This document shows positions 47,569 through 56,700 of a stretch of 64,000 bases of DNA, piece after piece. Position 1 is the first letter of the stretch, and the number at the start of each line of letters is the position of its first letter. The stretch is taken from contig NZ_CP118753.2 of NCBI RefSeq assembly GCF_034480035.2, forward strand, positions 1,769,426 through 1,833,425. The letters are read 5' to 3'. Both the position numbers and the translations under genes were made by a program. This DNA comes from Methanosphaera sp. ISO3-F5. GTDB lineage: Archaea > Methanobacteriota > Methanobacteria > Methanobacteriales > Methanobacteriaceae. Under the pieces are notes generated by a model. It saw only the letters and a list, made by a program, of their open reading frames with translations, was not told the DNA's origin and did not search any database.

Positions 47569-48528
47569 TTATTCTTTTAATTCATCAATGATAATCTCAC
47601 ACAGGCAGTTAATATCAGATGCTGTGACCGGGTCCATGTTTAAATTTTTCACTTCAATGTTGATACTTGCCTTTTTTATCCGATTATAGTTGGGCCCGGT
47701 TGTTATAATATTTCCATCCATATTTAACCGTTTTCTCATATTATATGCCAATGTTTTTGCCCGTTTTTTACTACTTACAGGAATTATAGTATTCAAGCCA
47801 TTGTATTCTGGGTGTATGACTGGTATTTCATTTTCTAGTAGTGTTTTTTTTACTTGCCTGTTTACTTGTATGCTTTTTTCAAGTATTTCGGGTGCTTTTC
47901 TTATTTCATTGGCTATTCCAGCACAGGTAACATTATCTGCTTTCAGGCTTTTAAGCAAATGTTTATTAAACTCTATTTTATCTGTTATGTTGCATATGAA
48001 TCCCCCGTTTTTTATGTTAACTATTTTGGGGCTTCCAGTGGATGCTACTTGTATGTCTCCGAGTTCACGGTTTTTTTCATCTCCAAGTGTCCCAGAAACA
48101 TCAATGATAAGCACCACATCATGTACATCACATAACTCCTGTATCTTCTCCAGTGGCTGTTGTGCAGTATAACCTGCAAGGCTTGTAATATACAATGATT
48201 TAATGTCATGTTCTTCAAGATAATTGCCTAGTACTTCAATATTTATCAGACCATAATCAGTTTCAAGATATTCTACTTTTTTATCAAATAATTCACAAGA
48301 CCTGATAAAACCATTCCAACCACCCATATCACAAACAAGAACAGGACCACCCACGGCCTCTGCAACACACAAAAGACAACTATTAGCACTATTCAAGATA
48401 TGAACATCAGACGAAGCAATCAAATCACCAATCCTCTCCCTAGCAATCATATAATAATCATCACCAGAACACAATGCATCCCTCATAACACCTAATGTAT
48501 CACAACTAATCTTCTTAAACTCCAACAA
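47569..48528 (-). CDS. PLP-dependent (fold type I) enzyme, MJ0158/SelA-like
   Basis: 319 residues. PLP-enzyme landmarks: LNSANSCLLCVAEAVGGP near residue 45, DVSGTLGD near 143, and the probable Schiff-base Lys in ASTGSPKIVNIKNGGF near 168. The pattern fits the MJ0158-like archaeal group once thought to be SelA. Substrate unknown. Starts with TTG preceded by GGGAG within the stop region of nreA, so the two are co-transcribed. Base skew of the coding strand flips near 48300. Confidence 0.65.
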   Translation of the reverse strand: MLEFKKISCDTLGVMRDALCSGDDYYMIARERIGDLIASSDVHILNSANSCLLCVAEAVGGPVLVCDMGGWNGFIRSCELFDKKVEYLETDYGLINIEVLGNYLEEHDIKSLYITSLAGYTAQQPLEKIQELCDVHDVVLIIDVSGTLGDEKNRELGDIQVASTGSPKIVNIKNGGFICNITDKIEFNKHLLKSLKADNVTCAGIANEIRKAPEILEKSIQVNRQVKKTLLENEIPVIHPEYNGLNTIIPVSSKKRAKTLAYNMRKRLNMDGNIITTGPNYNRIKKASINIEVKNLNMDPVTASDINCLCEIIIDELKE

Positions 48529-48540
48529 TCTACCAACTCC

Positions 48541-49710
48541 CTAGGAAAAATATGCATCAAGAGTAGTTTGTCTCTCCTTCAACACCTCATCAAGCAACTG
48601 ACTGGCACGCCTAAAATCATCAACACTTAACTTAAGCTTACCCTCAATATAATCAAGTGACTGCCTCATAGTTTCAAACTCACGAGGCTTCTCCTTCATA
48701 GCATGACGAATATTCTCACGCACATTAAACACACCCAAAGGAATATAATCCTCATTAGCCTCACGGAACACAATACAACCAGCCTGCAACTTATCAGCCT
48801 CTAACTGTTCCAAAATAGCCATCTTAGCAGTATAATAACAACCACCAACACGACTATACTCCTTCTTACCCTTATTATGCTCACAATCAGTGAAAATCAT
48901 ACTACCCTTCCCCTTAACATCAAGAAAAGCCTCCATCCACTCATACTGCCACTGCGTAGGCATCTCCAAAATAGCATAATAATTATTCAAACTCTCAAAC
49001 TCATAAACCCTGAAAATATCAAGAATATCATAATGACGAACATTACCAAGAAGCCTATCCGCAATAGTACTATCCACAGCAGTAATACTCCACCTGGTAG
49101 GAACAAGCTTCCTATTCTTCTTCTCACCCATAGTACCAACACTAAAAGCCTTCTGAATCTGAGAAAAAGGAACATTCTTATCATGCAGTATCTCCACAGC
49201 ATCAGCAGCCCTAAGATCAGTATCATAATAAGTTTTCTCTAACTGATGATCCCACCTGACATTATCAATATCAAACTTCTTCAACTCAGCACTAGGACCA
49301 TGAGGAGCATTCTCAGCACTGAACGTCATACCAACAGGCTTCTTATTAAACTCAGCTTCACTGGCAATAGACTTGGAAGCCATAGAAATCTCCTGCAACT
49401 TCTCAATATAATTATTCTCCAAATCCTTGATACCAATAGTCTGCTTACCACGCACAAGATTCAAACGGTAACCAATAATATCCTGTTGTGAAGCATTACT
49501 AGCAATCCATTCCTCCGGCCTATCCATGATGGCAGAATCATCAAAACTAGGAGCAAGAAGAGGACCAGCAAACACTTTAGGATAATTATAACTTCCAATA
49601 AAAACAGAAGGAGGCGTAGTACCATCAACTTCCTTACCAATATCCTTCGTCCGCATATTATACAACTGCTTCGTAATAGTCTTCAAATACTGATACTTAC
49701 TATCAATCAT
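48541..49710 (-). CDS. nreA: DNA repair protein NreA with PCNA-binding tail
   Basis: 389 residues. The NreA family core is visible: [19 protein letters not shown] near 33, [17 protein letters not shown] near 130, [19 protein letters not shown] near 205 and a [18 protein letters not shown] segment near 280. The C-terminus ends QTTLDAYFS, a PIP box for PCNA. In archaea NreA acts with PCNA in repair of DNA alkylation or crosslink damage. First gene of the pair with the PLP enzyme. Confidence 0.9.
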   Translation of the reverse strand: MIDSKYQYLKTITKQLYNMRTKDIGKEVDGTTPPSVFIGSYNYPKVFAGPLLAPSFDDSAIMDRPEEWIASNASQQDIIGYRLNLVRGKQTIGIKDLENNYIEKLQEISMASKSIASEAEFNKKPVGMTFSAENAPHGPSAELKKFDIDNVRWDHQLEKTYYDTDLRAADAVEILHDKNVPFSQIQKAFSVGTMGEKKNRKLVPTRWSITAVDSTIADRLLGNVRHYDILDIFRVYEFESLNNYYAILEMPTQWQYEWMEAFLDVKGKGSMIFTDCEHNKGKKEYSRVGGCYYTAKMAILEQLEADKLQAGCIVFREANEDYIPLGVFNVRENIRHAMKEKPREFETMRQSLDYIEGKLKLSVDDFRRASQLLDEVLKERQTTLDAYFS

Positions 49711-49934
49711 ATAATTCCCACCATTCCATCAATCATTATAATAATAACTCTATTCCTCTACCAATATTATAATTTATCATTTCCAATGAGACTTGGCATA
49801 AATTATTTTAAATAGAAAAACGTATTATTCTAAAATAATTAACCTTTTTTTCAAAAGTAATAATCTAATATTATGTCATAGGCTATCTAAATTTAGCAAA
49901 GATAAAATTAAAAATAAGATTGATGAAAAAAATA
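49711..49934. other. Spacer between nreA and the broken HTH gene
   Basis: AT-rich with no gene visible; it must hold the nreA promoter. Confidence 0.5.
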
Positions 49935-50357
49935 TCATATTTCTAATTTAATTTCATCATAATTTAAAATGGGAATTTTACTATTTTTATTTCCATCGAT
50001 TAATTGGATAAAACCGTTTTCATATAATTTATGAACTTTGGGTTGAATAGTTTTAACATCTTTATGCATTTTATCGGCTAAATCCCTAATGGAAGTTATT
50101 TCATTGTATTTAATTGCAGATAGAACTTCGAAATCTAGTTATGATAAATTAATTTTATTAGTTACTAAAGCTTCTCCTTTTTCAATAGTTTCATTAGGAT
50201 TTTCTAAGAAAAAATTCCAATTTTCTAAATCAATTAACATTTCCATATTACTTGTTTGATTAAATAAACGTTCCAATTCCTTTTTAGAACCATATTTTTG
50301 AGTTAAATCTTTAATGACATCAGTACCTTTCAGTCTTTTGATTAATGTAATCATCAT
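49935..50357 (-). pseudogene. HTH regulator (HVO_A0114/TumA-like) with in-frame stop
   Basis: Reads from ATG at 50357 for 72 codons to TAA at 50139-50141, then continues in the same frame for ~68 codons: LDFEVLSAIKYNEITSIRDLADKM, KDVKTIQPKVHKLYENGFIQLI and KIPILNYDEIKLEI. The second half is a winged HTH of the HVO_A0114 kind, used as antitoxin with a TumE/DUF6516-type toxin. One nonsense mutation separates the halves. No shift is needed, so damage is recent. Confidence 0.75.
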
Positions 50358-50457
50358 TTCAATAATTCCTCCCTTAATAATTCCAATTCAATTTTCTTAT
50401 ATTTTTCAATATGGGATTTAACAATAAATAATGTTTCATACAAAAACTCCGAGACAC
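50356..50457 (-). pseudogene. Possible truncated partner of the HTH gene
   Basis: A short open tail (ETLFIVKSHIEKYKKIELELLREELLK) whose stop overlaps the next gene's ATG, an arrangement typical of toxin-antitoxin pairs. The N-terminal part is gone. No motif identifies it. Confidence 0.35.
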
Positions 50458-50583
50458 ATTACTACCAATGTTGATGTCTAATGAGATTGATGTTTCTAGT
50501 ATAAAATTTTGATTAAATATAATATATATAATAATTATATCTATGTTTAACTAATTAATATTAATATACGGGAGTGGTTTTCA

Positions 50584-50829
50584 ATGGTTATGAAAACAAT
50601 ACGAGTATCAGAAGAAATTCATACTAAACTTTCCCATTTGGGTTTAAAATCTGAAACATATAATGATATCATTGGAAGACTAATATCAGCATACGAAGAA
50701 GAATATTTGGATGATTTTACAGATGAACAGGCTGCATATTATAATGAAAGAATTAGACAATTTGAAAATGGAAATTATGAAGGAACTGTCGAAGTTGATC
50801 TTGAGGATTTAAGAAAAAAATACGAATGA
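50584..50829 (+). CDS. VapB/RHH-type antitoxin
   Basis: 81 residues: MKTIRVSEEIHTKLSHLG and a NDIIGRLISAYEEE helix form a ribbon-helix-helix-like N-terminal domain, followed by an acidic helix (DDFTDEQAAYYNERIRQFENG) and EVDLEDLRKKYE, which would cover a toxin. It sits five bases before the RelE/ParE-type gene. Start with GGGAG upstream. It looks intact. Confidence 0.75.
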   Translation: MVMKTIRVSEEIHTKLSHLGLKSETYNDIIGRLISAYEEEYLDDFTDEQAAYYNERIRQFENGNYEGTVEVDLEDLRKKYE

Positions 50830-50833
50830 TAAT

Positions 50834-51113
50834 ATGAGTTATAGAGTTTTTATTAGATAAGACTGTGGAAAAATTTTTTGATAAACATTCTGATGATGTG
50901 GAATTAATTGAACGAATAGAGAAAAAAATATTAAAATTATCTGAAAATCCATATTTATGTGCGGAAAAATCTTTTAGAAGTCGAAAATGTCCAAAATGTA
51001 AAAAAACTAGAATTGGTGATTATCGTGTTATTTATTATATCTCAGATAATGCAGGATTTGTAGAACTAATTGATATTGGTCTTCGGAAGCATATTTATAA
51101 AAAGTGGGATTAA
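50834..51113 (+). pseudogene. RelE/ParE-type toxin with an early frameshift
   Basis: The expected N-terminus MSYRVFI is in one frame from ATG 50834 and stops after eight codons; the rest (KTVEKFFDKHSDDVELIERIEKKI, then SFRSRKCPKCKKTRIGDYRVIYYI) is in another frame. The C-terminal RIGDYRVIYYI is the RelE/ParE core. A GTG at 50865 could start a shorter 82-residue protein, so residual function is possible. It also carries CPKCKK, unusual in the family. Confidence 0.7.
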
Positions 51114-51588
51114 TCTCTTTACTATATTATTATTTTAAAATTTTTCTTCTTCGCTATACTATAATATTACGAAAAAATAATCCACAAAAACTCACATACA
51201 AAAAAAAATAATAAAATATTTTTCATAAAACATTCATATTCAACCATAAACTCATATTTCAACAAAATAAACAATACTTACACATGAAAACCATTCATAT
51301 ACAAATCATCACACTAATAAGTAAAGGATGAGAAAAAAAACTCCTCAGAAAACATTATCCTATAATGATGAATCACATTCCACATATAAAAACATACTAA
51401 TTCTTACATAAATCTTATTGATGCTATGTAGTGTTATAATTATCTGTGTCCCTCTCCAATTGACCAAAGATTTTAAGCACCTAAACACCATTTCTATATG
51501 ATAATCTTGATTTATCAATAATTATTATTTTATCAACAACATATCTATACCACTTGCTATAATATATTAAACATAAGGAGGATAATTA
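51114..51588. other. 475-base gap without a gene
   Basis: Very AT-rich. I find no convincing open frame, tRNA or repeat. GGAGGA near 51578 belongs to the next gene. Confidence 0.6.
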
Positions 51589-51831
51589 ATGATCGAAACA
51601 AAATTATATCGTGGTTCACAGACTGTAGTACCAGAAGCTATTAAAAAAGCGTTAAATGTGGATAATGATTGTATAATTCAATGGAAACTCAACAAGGAAA
51701 AACAGATTGCTGAAGTTTCATTTAGAAAAAAAAGATCCCTATCTGAAATCATTGCCATAGTTAAAGATGATGGAAAAGATAGTGTTAACATAAAAAAGAA
51801 AATATCAGAAGGAAAAAAAAATATAACATGA
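51589..51831 (+). CDS. AbrB-type antitoxin
   Basis: 80 residues with an intact frame behind AAGGAGG. MIETKLYRGSQTVVPEAIKKALNV is the AbrB/MazE swapped hairpin; the tail is Lys-rich (KKKISEGKKNI). Its stop overlaps the ATG of the following PIN toxin remnant (ATGA), so they form a former toxin-antitoxin operon. It resembles the small orphan at 34434-34574. Confidence 0.78.
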   Translation: MIETKLYRGSQTVVPEAIKKALNVDNDCIIQWKLNKEKQIAEVSFRKKRSLSEIIAIVKDDGKDSVNIKKKISEGKKNIT

Positions 51832-52097
51832 TTTATAATTGATAGTACTTATTATATTGCATTAATGAATGAAAAAGATACCAAAAAGCATAAACGAACA
51901 AAAGAATTATTTCCACAAGTGGATAAAGAAGATAAAAATACCTCCCCATTTTCATGTTATCTGAAACAATTACTTATCTTAACTCAAGAATCGATACAAA
52001 AAATGTGCATGATTTCTATGAAATCATAATAGACACGGTTCAAATTTATCATCATAATCCATTAGAAGTAGATGAAAAATATGGAAAGCATTACTAA
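51828..52097 (+). pseudogene. VapC-type PIN toxin, inactivated
   Basis: After ATG 51828 and three codons a stop appears; with one shift IDSTYYIALMNEKDTKKHKR follows (PIN first Asp), and a further shift gives SETITYLNSRIDTKNVHDFYEII and NPLEVDEKYGKHY, typical VapC helices. At least two frameshifts. The partner antitoxin is still whole. Confidence 0.75.
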
Positions 52098-52288
52098 ATA
52101 TAATTGTTCTGCATATTTTCGCTGATTTTTTGCCATATACATTACGAACAAACTAGACATTACTGAAATATAATTCTTTTGACTCCGATTTTAACAATAA
52201 ATAGTGTTAATGATGATGACAATACAAATAATTACAATTAACTTCATTTAATCCATTTATTGGATACTACTCGGACCATATTAAACAT
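52098..52288. other. Spacer without a gene
   Basis: AT-rich; contains no open frame of note. Confidence 0.5.
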
Positions 52289-52354
52289 TATAAACAATTA
52301 TCAAGAAAAAAAATATTTTAAACAATAATAAAATCCCAAGAAATAAAAGACTAT
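52289..52354. repeat. Left half of adhesin-flanking direct repeat
   Basis: Starting ATAAACAATTATCAAG. It continues after the IS at 53618-53659, and its counterpart is 61758-61860, same orientation. Together about 100 bases at roughly 75-80% identity by eye. The IS landed inside this copy. Confidence 0.65.
52345..52354. repeat. Target-site duplication, left
   Basis: AAAAGACTAT, repeated at 53608-53617 immediately outside the right end of the IS. Confidence 0.85.
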
Positions 52355-53607
52355 AGGGGTCTAGAAAATTAATATTTTTTTACGACCTAAAAACGCTGAT
52401 TTTTTAGTATTAAACATTTAATTAATCTTGGTTAAAAATAATACATTTGATTTTTACTTGGATTTTTATGAAAGGTTTTTATTATCGAAATATTTAAATA
52501 AAACCTTTAATAAACATATTAATAGTGAGTTAAATGTTATTAGGTTTAAATTTCGATAATTCCAACCCATATACTAGTTTGTTAGAAGAAATATTTAATA
52601 TTATTGATTCTAGAAGAATCCAACAAATAATAGCTTCAAATGGTATAAAACCATTGAATAAGTTTAATTTTACTTTAAAAGTTATTTTTATTAGTCAATT
52701 TTTTAATTTAAAGGTTTCATATATCATTGATGAGATAAATAGGAAACCTGAAGTTAGATCTTTTTTTAATGTTAAAACTGTGTTATCAGTTTCTCAGGTT
52801 ACAGAACTTATTGGACGTTTTTCTGCTCAAACAATAGAAAAAACTATCAATATGATACTCAGATATCTTAATAGAAATAATAGAGTTCAATCACATACTT
52901 ATTTACTTGATGCAACTCCATTGGATGTTGATTATAATTTTGATAGTAAGAAGATTTCCAAGAAAAATCTTGAAAATAAAGATCCAAAATGGGGTCATGG
53001 AACAAGTATTGGCTTCTATATAGGCTTTAAAGGAACTTTTGTACTGGATTACAATACCATGATGCCTGTTTTATTCATAATACATCCAGGTTCACCCCAT
53101 GACAGTCAAATATTCTCAGAAATACTTGAACAAATGAAAAAACACCACTTATTACATCACAATGATAAAATACTAGCTGATAGAGGATATTATAGTTATG
53201 AAAACTATGAAATAGGCTTAAAAAAATACCACATACAACCATTAATCCTCACTAAATCCAATTTCAACATAGAAAAACTAAACAACGCATTAACCTGTCC
53301 ATTAGAATATTTCAGACAAAACAAAAAAGATAAAGAAAATAAAAGTAAATTCATAAAATTAGCAAACTCATTTTGTAAAAACATAATCAAAAGAAAAAGA
53401 ATTAAATATGTAAGAAGCCATATCGAAGACTTTTTTAAATTCCTTAAAGAAGGACTAAATTTAAAACATTTCCACAAATATACAACAGAATCTGTTAAAA
53501 AAACAACATTACTAACTGTATTATTAGCATCCTTAATAATTAATCAAGGATACACAACAAAAACAGACTTACAAATGCTTTCTGAAGGACGAATAATCTA
53601 GACCCCT
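52355..53607 (+). mobile_element. Complete IS element with inverted ends
   Basis: 1253 bases bounded by AGGGGTCTAGA (52355-52365) and its reverse complement (53597-53607), with a 10-base direct repeat outside. One transposase gene, stop codon within the right end. Intact ends and duplication indicate recent transposition. Confidence 0.9.
52534..53601 (+). CDS. DDE transposase (IS4/IS5-like, PF01609 type)
   Basis: 355 residues, full open frame. First catalytic Asp in YLLDATPLDVD near 128, second region HPGSPHDSQIF near 190, then ADRGYYSYENY near 215 and the probable Glu in YVRSHIEDFFKFLKEG near 295. The N-terminal ~100 residues carry a helical DNA-binding part. Frame is undamaged, so the copy may be active. 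Confidence 0.88.
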   Translation: MLLGLNFDNSNPYTSLLEEIFNIIDSRRIQQIIASNGIKPLNKFNFTLKVIFISQFFNLKVSYIIDEINRKPEVRSFFNVKTVLSVSQVTELIGRFSAQTIEKTINMILRYLNRNNRVQSHTYLLDATPLDVDYNFDSKKISKKNLENKDPKWGHGTSIGFYIGFKGTFVLDYNTMMPVLFIIHPGSPHDSQIFSEILEQMKKHHLLHHNDKILADRGYYSYENYEIGLKKYHIQPLILTKSNFNIEKLNNALTCPLEYFRQNKKDKENKSKFIKLANSFCKNIIKRKRIKYVRSHIEDFFKFLKEGLNLKHFHKYTTESVKKTTLLTVLLASLIINQGYTTKTDLQMLSEGRII

Positions 53608-53617
53608 AAAAGACTAT
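53608..53617. repeat. Target-site duplication, right
   Basis: AAAAGACTAT, same as 52345-52354. Confidence 0.85.
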
Positions 53618-53659
53618 AAAAAGAAAAGAAAATACCCAAAAATTAAATCCCATAAAAAA
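53618..53659. repeat. Right half of the split left flanking repeat
   Basis: AAAAGAAAAGAAAA through TCCCATAAAAAA matches the end of the 61758-61860 repeat. Confidence 0.6.
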
Positions 53660-53713
53660 AAATAGAAAGTGGAAATTGAAGTTATGCTTATTAACTTCAA
53701 TCATATTACTTAT

Positions 53714-56700
53714 TTAAGCTGTTTTAACAGTACTAGTTTTACTATAAGCATTATAACGAGCATTACCCGGATAAGCAAGAGTTACCTTATAAGTACCTTT
53801 ACTTGCTTTAGAAGTGTAAGTGAAAGTACCTGTTTTATCTGTTTTTGCTGTACCCTGTTTACCGTTCAATGTTATACGAGCAAGACTGTTCATTAGTGCG
53901 TGTCTGTTACGGTCTGTGAAAGTACCACTGATAGTTACTTTACCATTACTGTATTTTACAGTATTGAATGTTATAACTATGTCCTGTTTAGCAACAGTAA
54001 ATGTTGTCTTAGCAGTTGCCTTATTATAATATTTGTTACCAGCGTATGTTACTGTTAAGTTGTTTTTATCCATAGTTGTTGCACGTGTTGTTACTTTATA
54101 GTAACCGTTTTTATCTGTTTTTGCTTTGTATGTTTTACCATTGAATTTTAAGCTTACCTGAGTATTAGCTACTGCTTTACCATTACCATCTACTAGTCTT
54201 CCACCAACAACTAATGGATCTTTGAATTTAAGACCGCTTGCAACTCTATCAACAGTTAATATAAGGTTCTGTTTATTAACCTTGAAGGTAGTTTTACCAG
54301 TTACTTTATTGTACTTGGTGTTACCATTATAGGTTGCGGTTATATTGTTGGTTCCCATACTTGTTGCACTGGTGGTGTAGGTGAATGATCCATCCTTACC
54401 TGTTTTAACAGTAACTGATTTACTGTTAATTTTAAGTGTGATTTGTGCTCCACTTATTGCTTTGTTATTGTTGTCCATGAGTGAACCAGTAACTGTTACT
54501 TTATCTTTATATTTAACAGCACTGATACTGTTAAGTTTAAGCACAGGTTTAGCCTTACTTACTTTGAAGGTAGTCTTAGCACTACTAGTAGTGTATTTAT
54601 CATTAGCAATTGCGGATACTGTTACATTACTGGTGCCAACACTCCATGCACTTGTGGTGTATGTGTATACTCCATTTGCATTAGTTACTGCTTTGGTTGT
54701 GCCAGTGTTGATCTTAATACTTACAGGCATATTGTTTAATGCTTTACCATTCTTATCTGTTACTTTACCAGTAACAGTTACTTTACCTGCATAGGTTGTA
54801 GTGTTAATTTTACTTACAGTTATTTTGGTTGCTACTTTTGTGGTTAGTTCTTTGATAGTATTGTCACGTGCAGCTACTGTCTTGTTGAGAGTGTCCACGG
54901 TTTTTGTTAATGCATCAACTTTTTGTTTTAGGTCTGCTAACTGTTTTTCTAGGTCAGCGTTCTGTTTTGTTAGTGTATCTATTTTCTTGTTTGCATCTGC
55001 TAATTGTTTGTTGAGGTTGTTATTAGCGTTTGTTAGGTTGTCTACTTTCTTGTTGGCATCATTTAATTTGTTGTTTAAGTCATTGTTTGATTTGTTGAGG
55101 TTGTTGATTTTGTTGTTTGCGTCTGTTAGTTGTTTTTCTAGGTTGTTTATTGTCTGGTTTTGTTCTGTTATTTTTTTGTTTGCGTTTTGTAGGTCTTTTT
55201 GTGTTTGTGTGAGTGTTTTGTTAAGGTTGTCTAGTGTTGTTTTTTGGTTATTGATGGTTTGGTTTGCATCTTTTAATTGTTTTTCTAGTGTTTCTGCTTT
55301 TTGTGTTGTGTTTTCTAGTTTTTCTGTTGTTTCGGTTAAGTTTTTGTTTAGATCTTCAATGATTTTATCTTTATCTGCTACAACATTTATTGTGGTTTCT
55401 GTTTCTGTTGGGTTTAGTGTATCATTACCTGCAAATGTGAATTTAATTGTAGTGTTACCAACTGTTTCAGGTGTGAAATCATATACTATTGCACCATTTA
55501 CAAGTGTAACTTCTTCTGTTTTATTGTTTATTGTCATGTTGATTGTTGTGTTTCTGATTAGGTTTCCTTCTTCATCGAATAACATTATTGTAATTGGTGT
55601 TGTTTTGTTTACTGTGTTTTCTGAAGGACTTGTTACTGTAATGTTACTTGCTATTCTTTTTATGTTGATGATTATTGTGTTTGATGTTTGGTTGTAGTAT
55701 TTTATGTTTATTTCTTCTTTTCCTTGTGTTTCTTCAAAGTATTTGGCTTCAATATTAAAGTTGTTAGTAGTTTTGTTAATAGTGTTTTGGTTGTTTACGT
55801 ATACTTCATAGTTTAGTTTGTCTAGTATATTTTCGTCATAGAATGTTGGGTTTACTAATCCTGCTGTGATGTTTAATGGAATCATTACTTTTACTTGTAC
55901 TTCTTTGTTTTCTAGTTCTGATGAGATTGTTAATTCTTGTATTCCTATTGGTGTGTTGATGTATTTGTTGTCTTGTATGTTTCTTGTAAATTCTTGTGTG
56001 AAGTATATTGTTTCTTCTTCTGCTGTATTGTCTTGGAATGTATTGTTGGTAATGTTTACTTCTAAGCCGTTAATGTTATTGGCTGTGAAGTATAGTATGC
56101 TTATGTTTCCATTATTTTCTTTGATTGTGTTGTTTTCAATGTTTATTTTAACATTAGGATTGCTTATTACAAAGTTTATTGGTCCTTGTAAGTCTGCTGT
56201 ATTGTTTTGGAAGATTGTTCCGTCAATGTTAATTACGGATTGGGCTTGTGGTATAATGGTAATAATTCCCCTGTTTGTTATAGGGTCTAGAATTGTTGTT
56301 TTGTTAATATTTTCGTTATTGATAAATTGATTGTTTCCGGTTATATTTAAATTTAATCCTTGGAAATAAATTGCTCCACCATATCCATATGCTTTATTAG
56401 AATCGAAGATGTTTGTACCGTTTATTGTTAAATTACCTTTATTCATTAGTGCGTATATGGCACCACCTGTTATGTCGTAGGTACCAGGATCTATTTTATT
56501 TTGGCTGAAAATATTGCTTCCATTTATTAATACATTTATGTCGACTGAATTTGCTCTTATGCCTAATGCTCCACCATAACATCTACTATTTCCATGAACG
56601 CTATTGTTTTCGAAAATATTGCTTCCATTTATGATAATTGTATTCATTATTCCTGATTGGCCAGTAAATGCAATTGCACCTCCAGTTCCACCTGCTCGTC

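Noticed and set aside
47569-48528. Selenocysteine synthase or SepCysS
   Set aside because: The fold type is similar but SepCysS/SelA-specific motifs are not evident; kept as an unassigned PLP enzyme.
50139-50357. A complete 72-residue gene
   Set aside because: The same frame continues past the TAA into a clear winged-helix domain, so it is the first half of a broken gene.
52020-52060. tRNA-like GGTTCAAAT sequence
   Set aside because: It lies within the VapC remnant and no acceptor or anticodon arms surround it. No tRNA or rRNA gene was found elsewhere.
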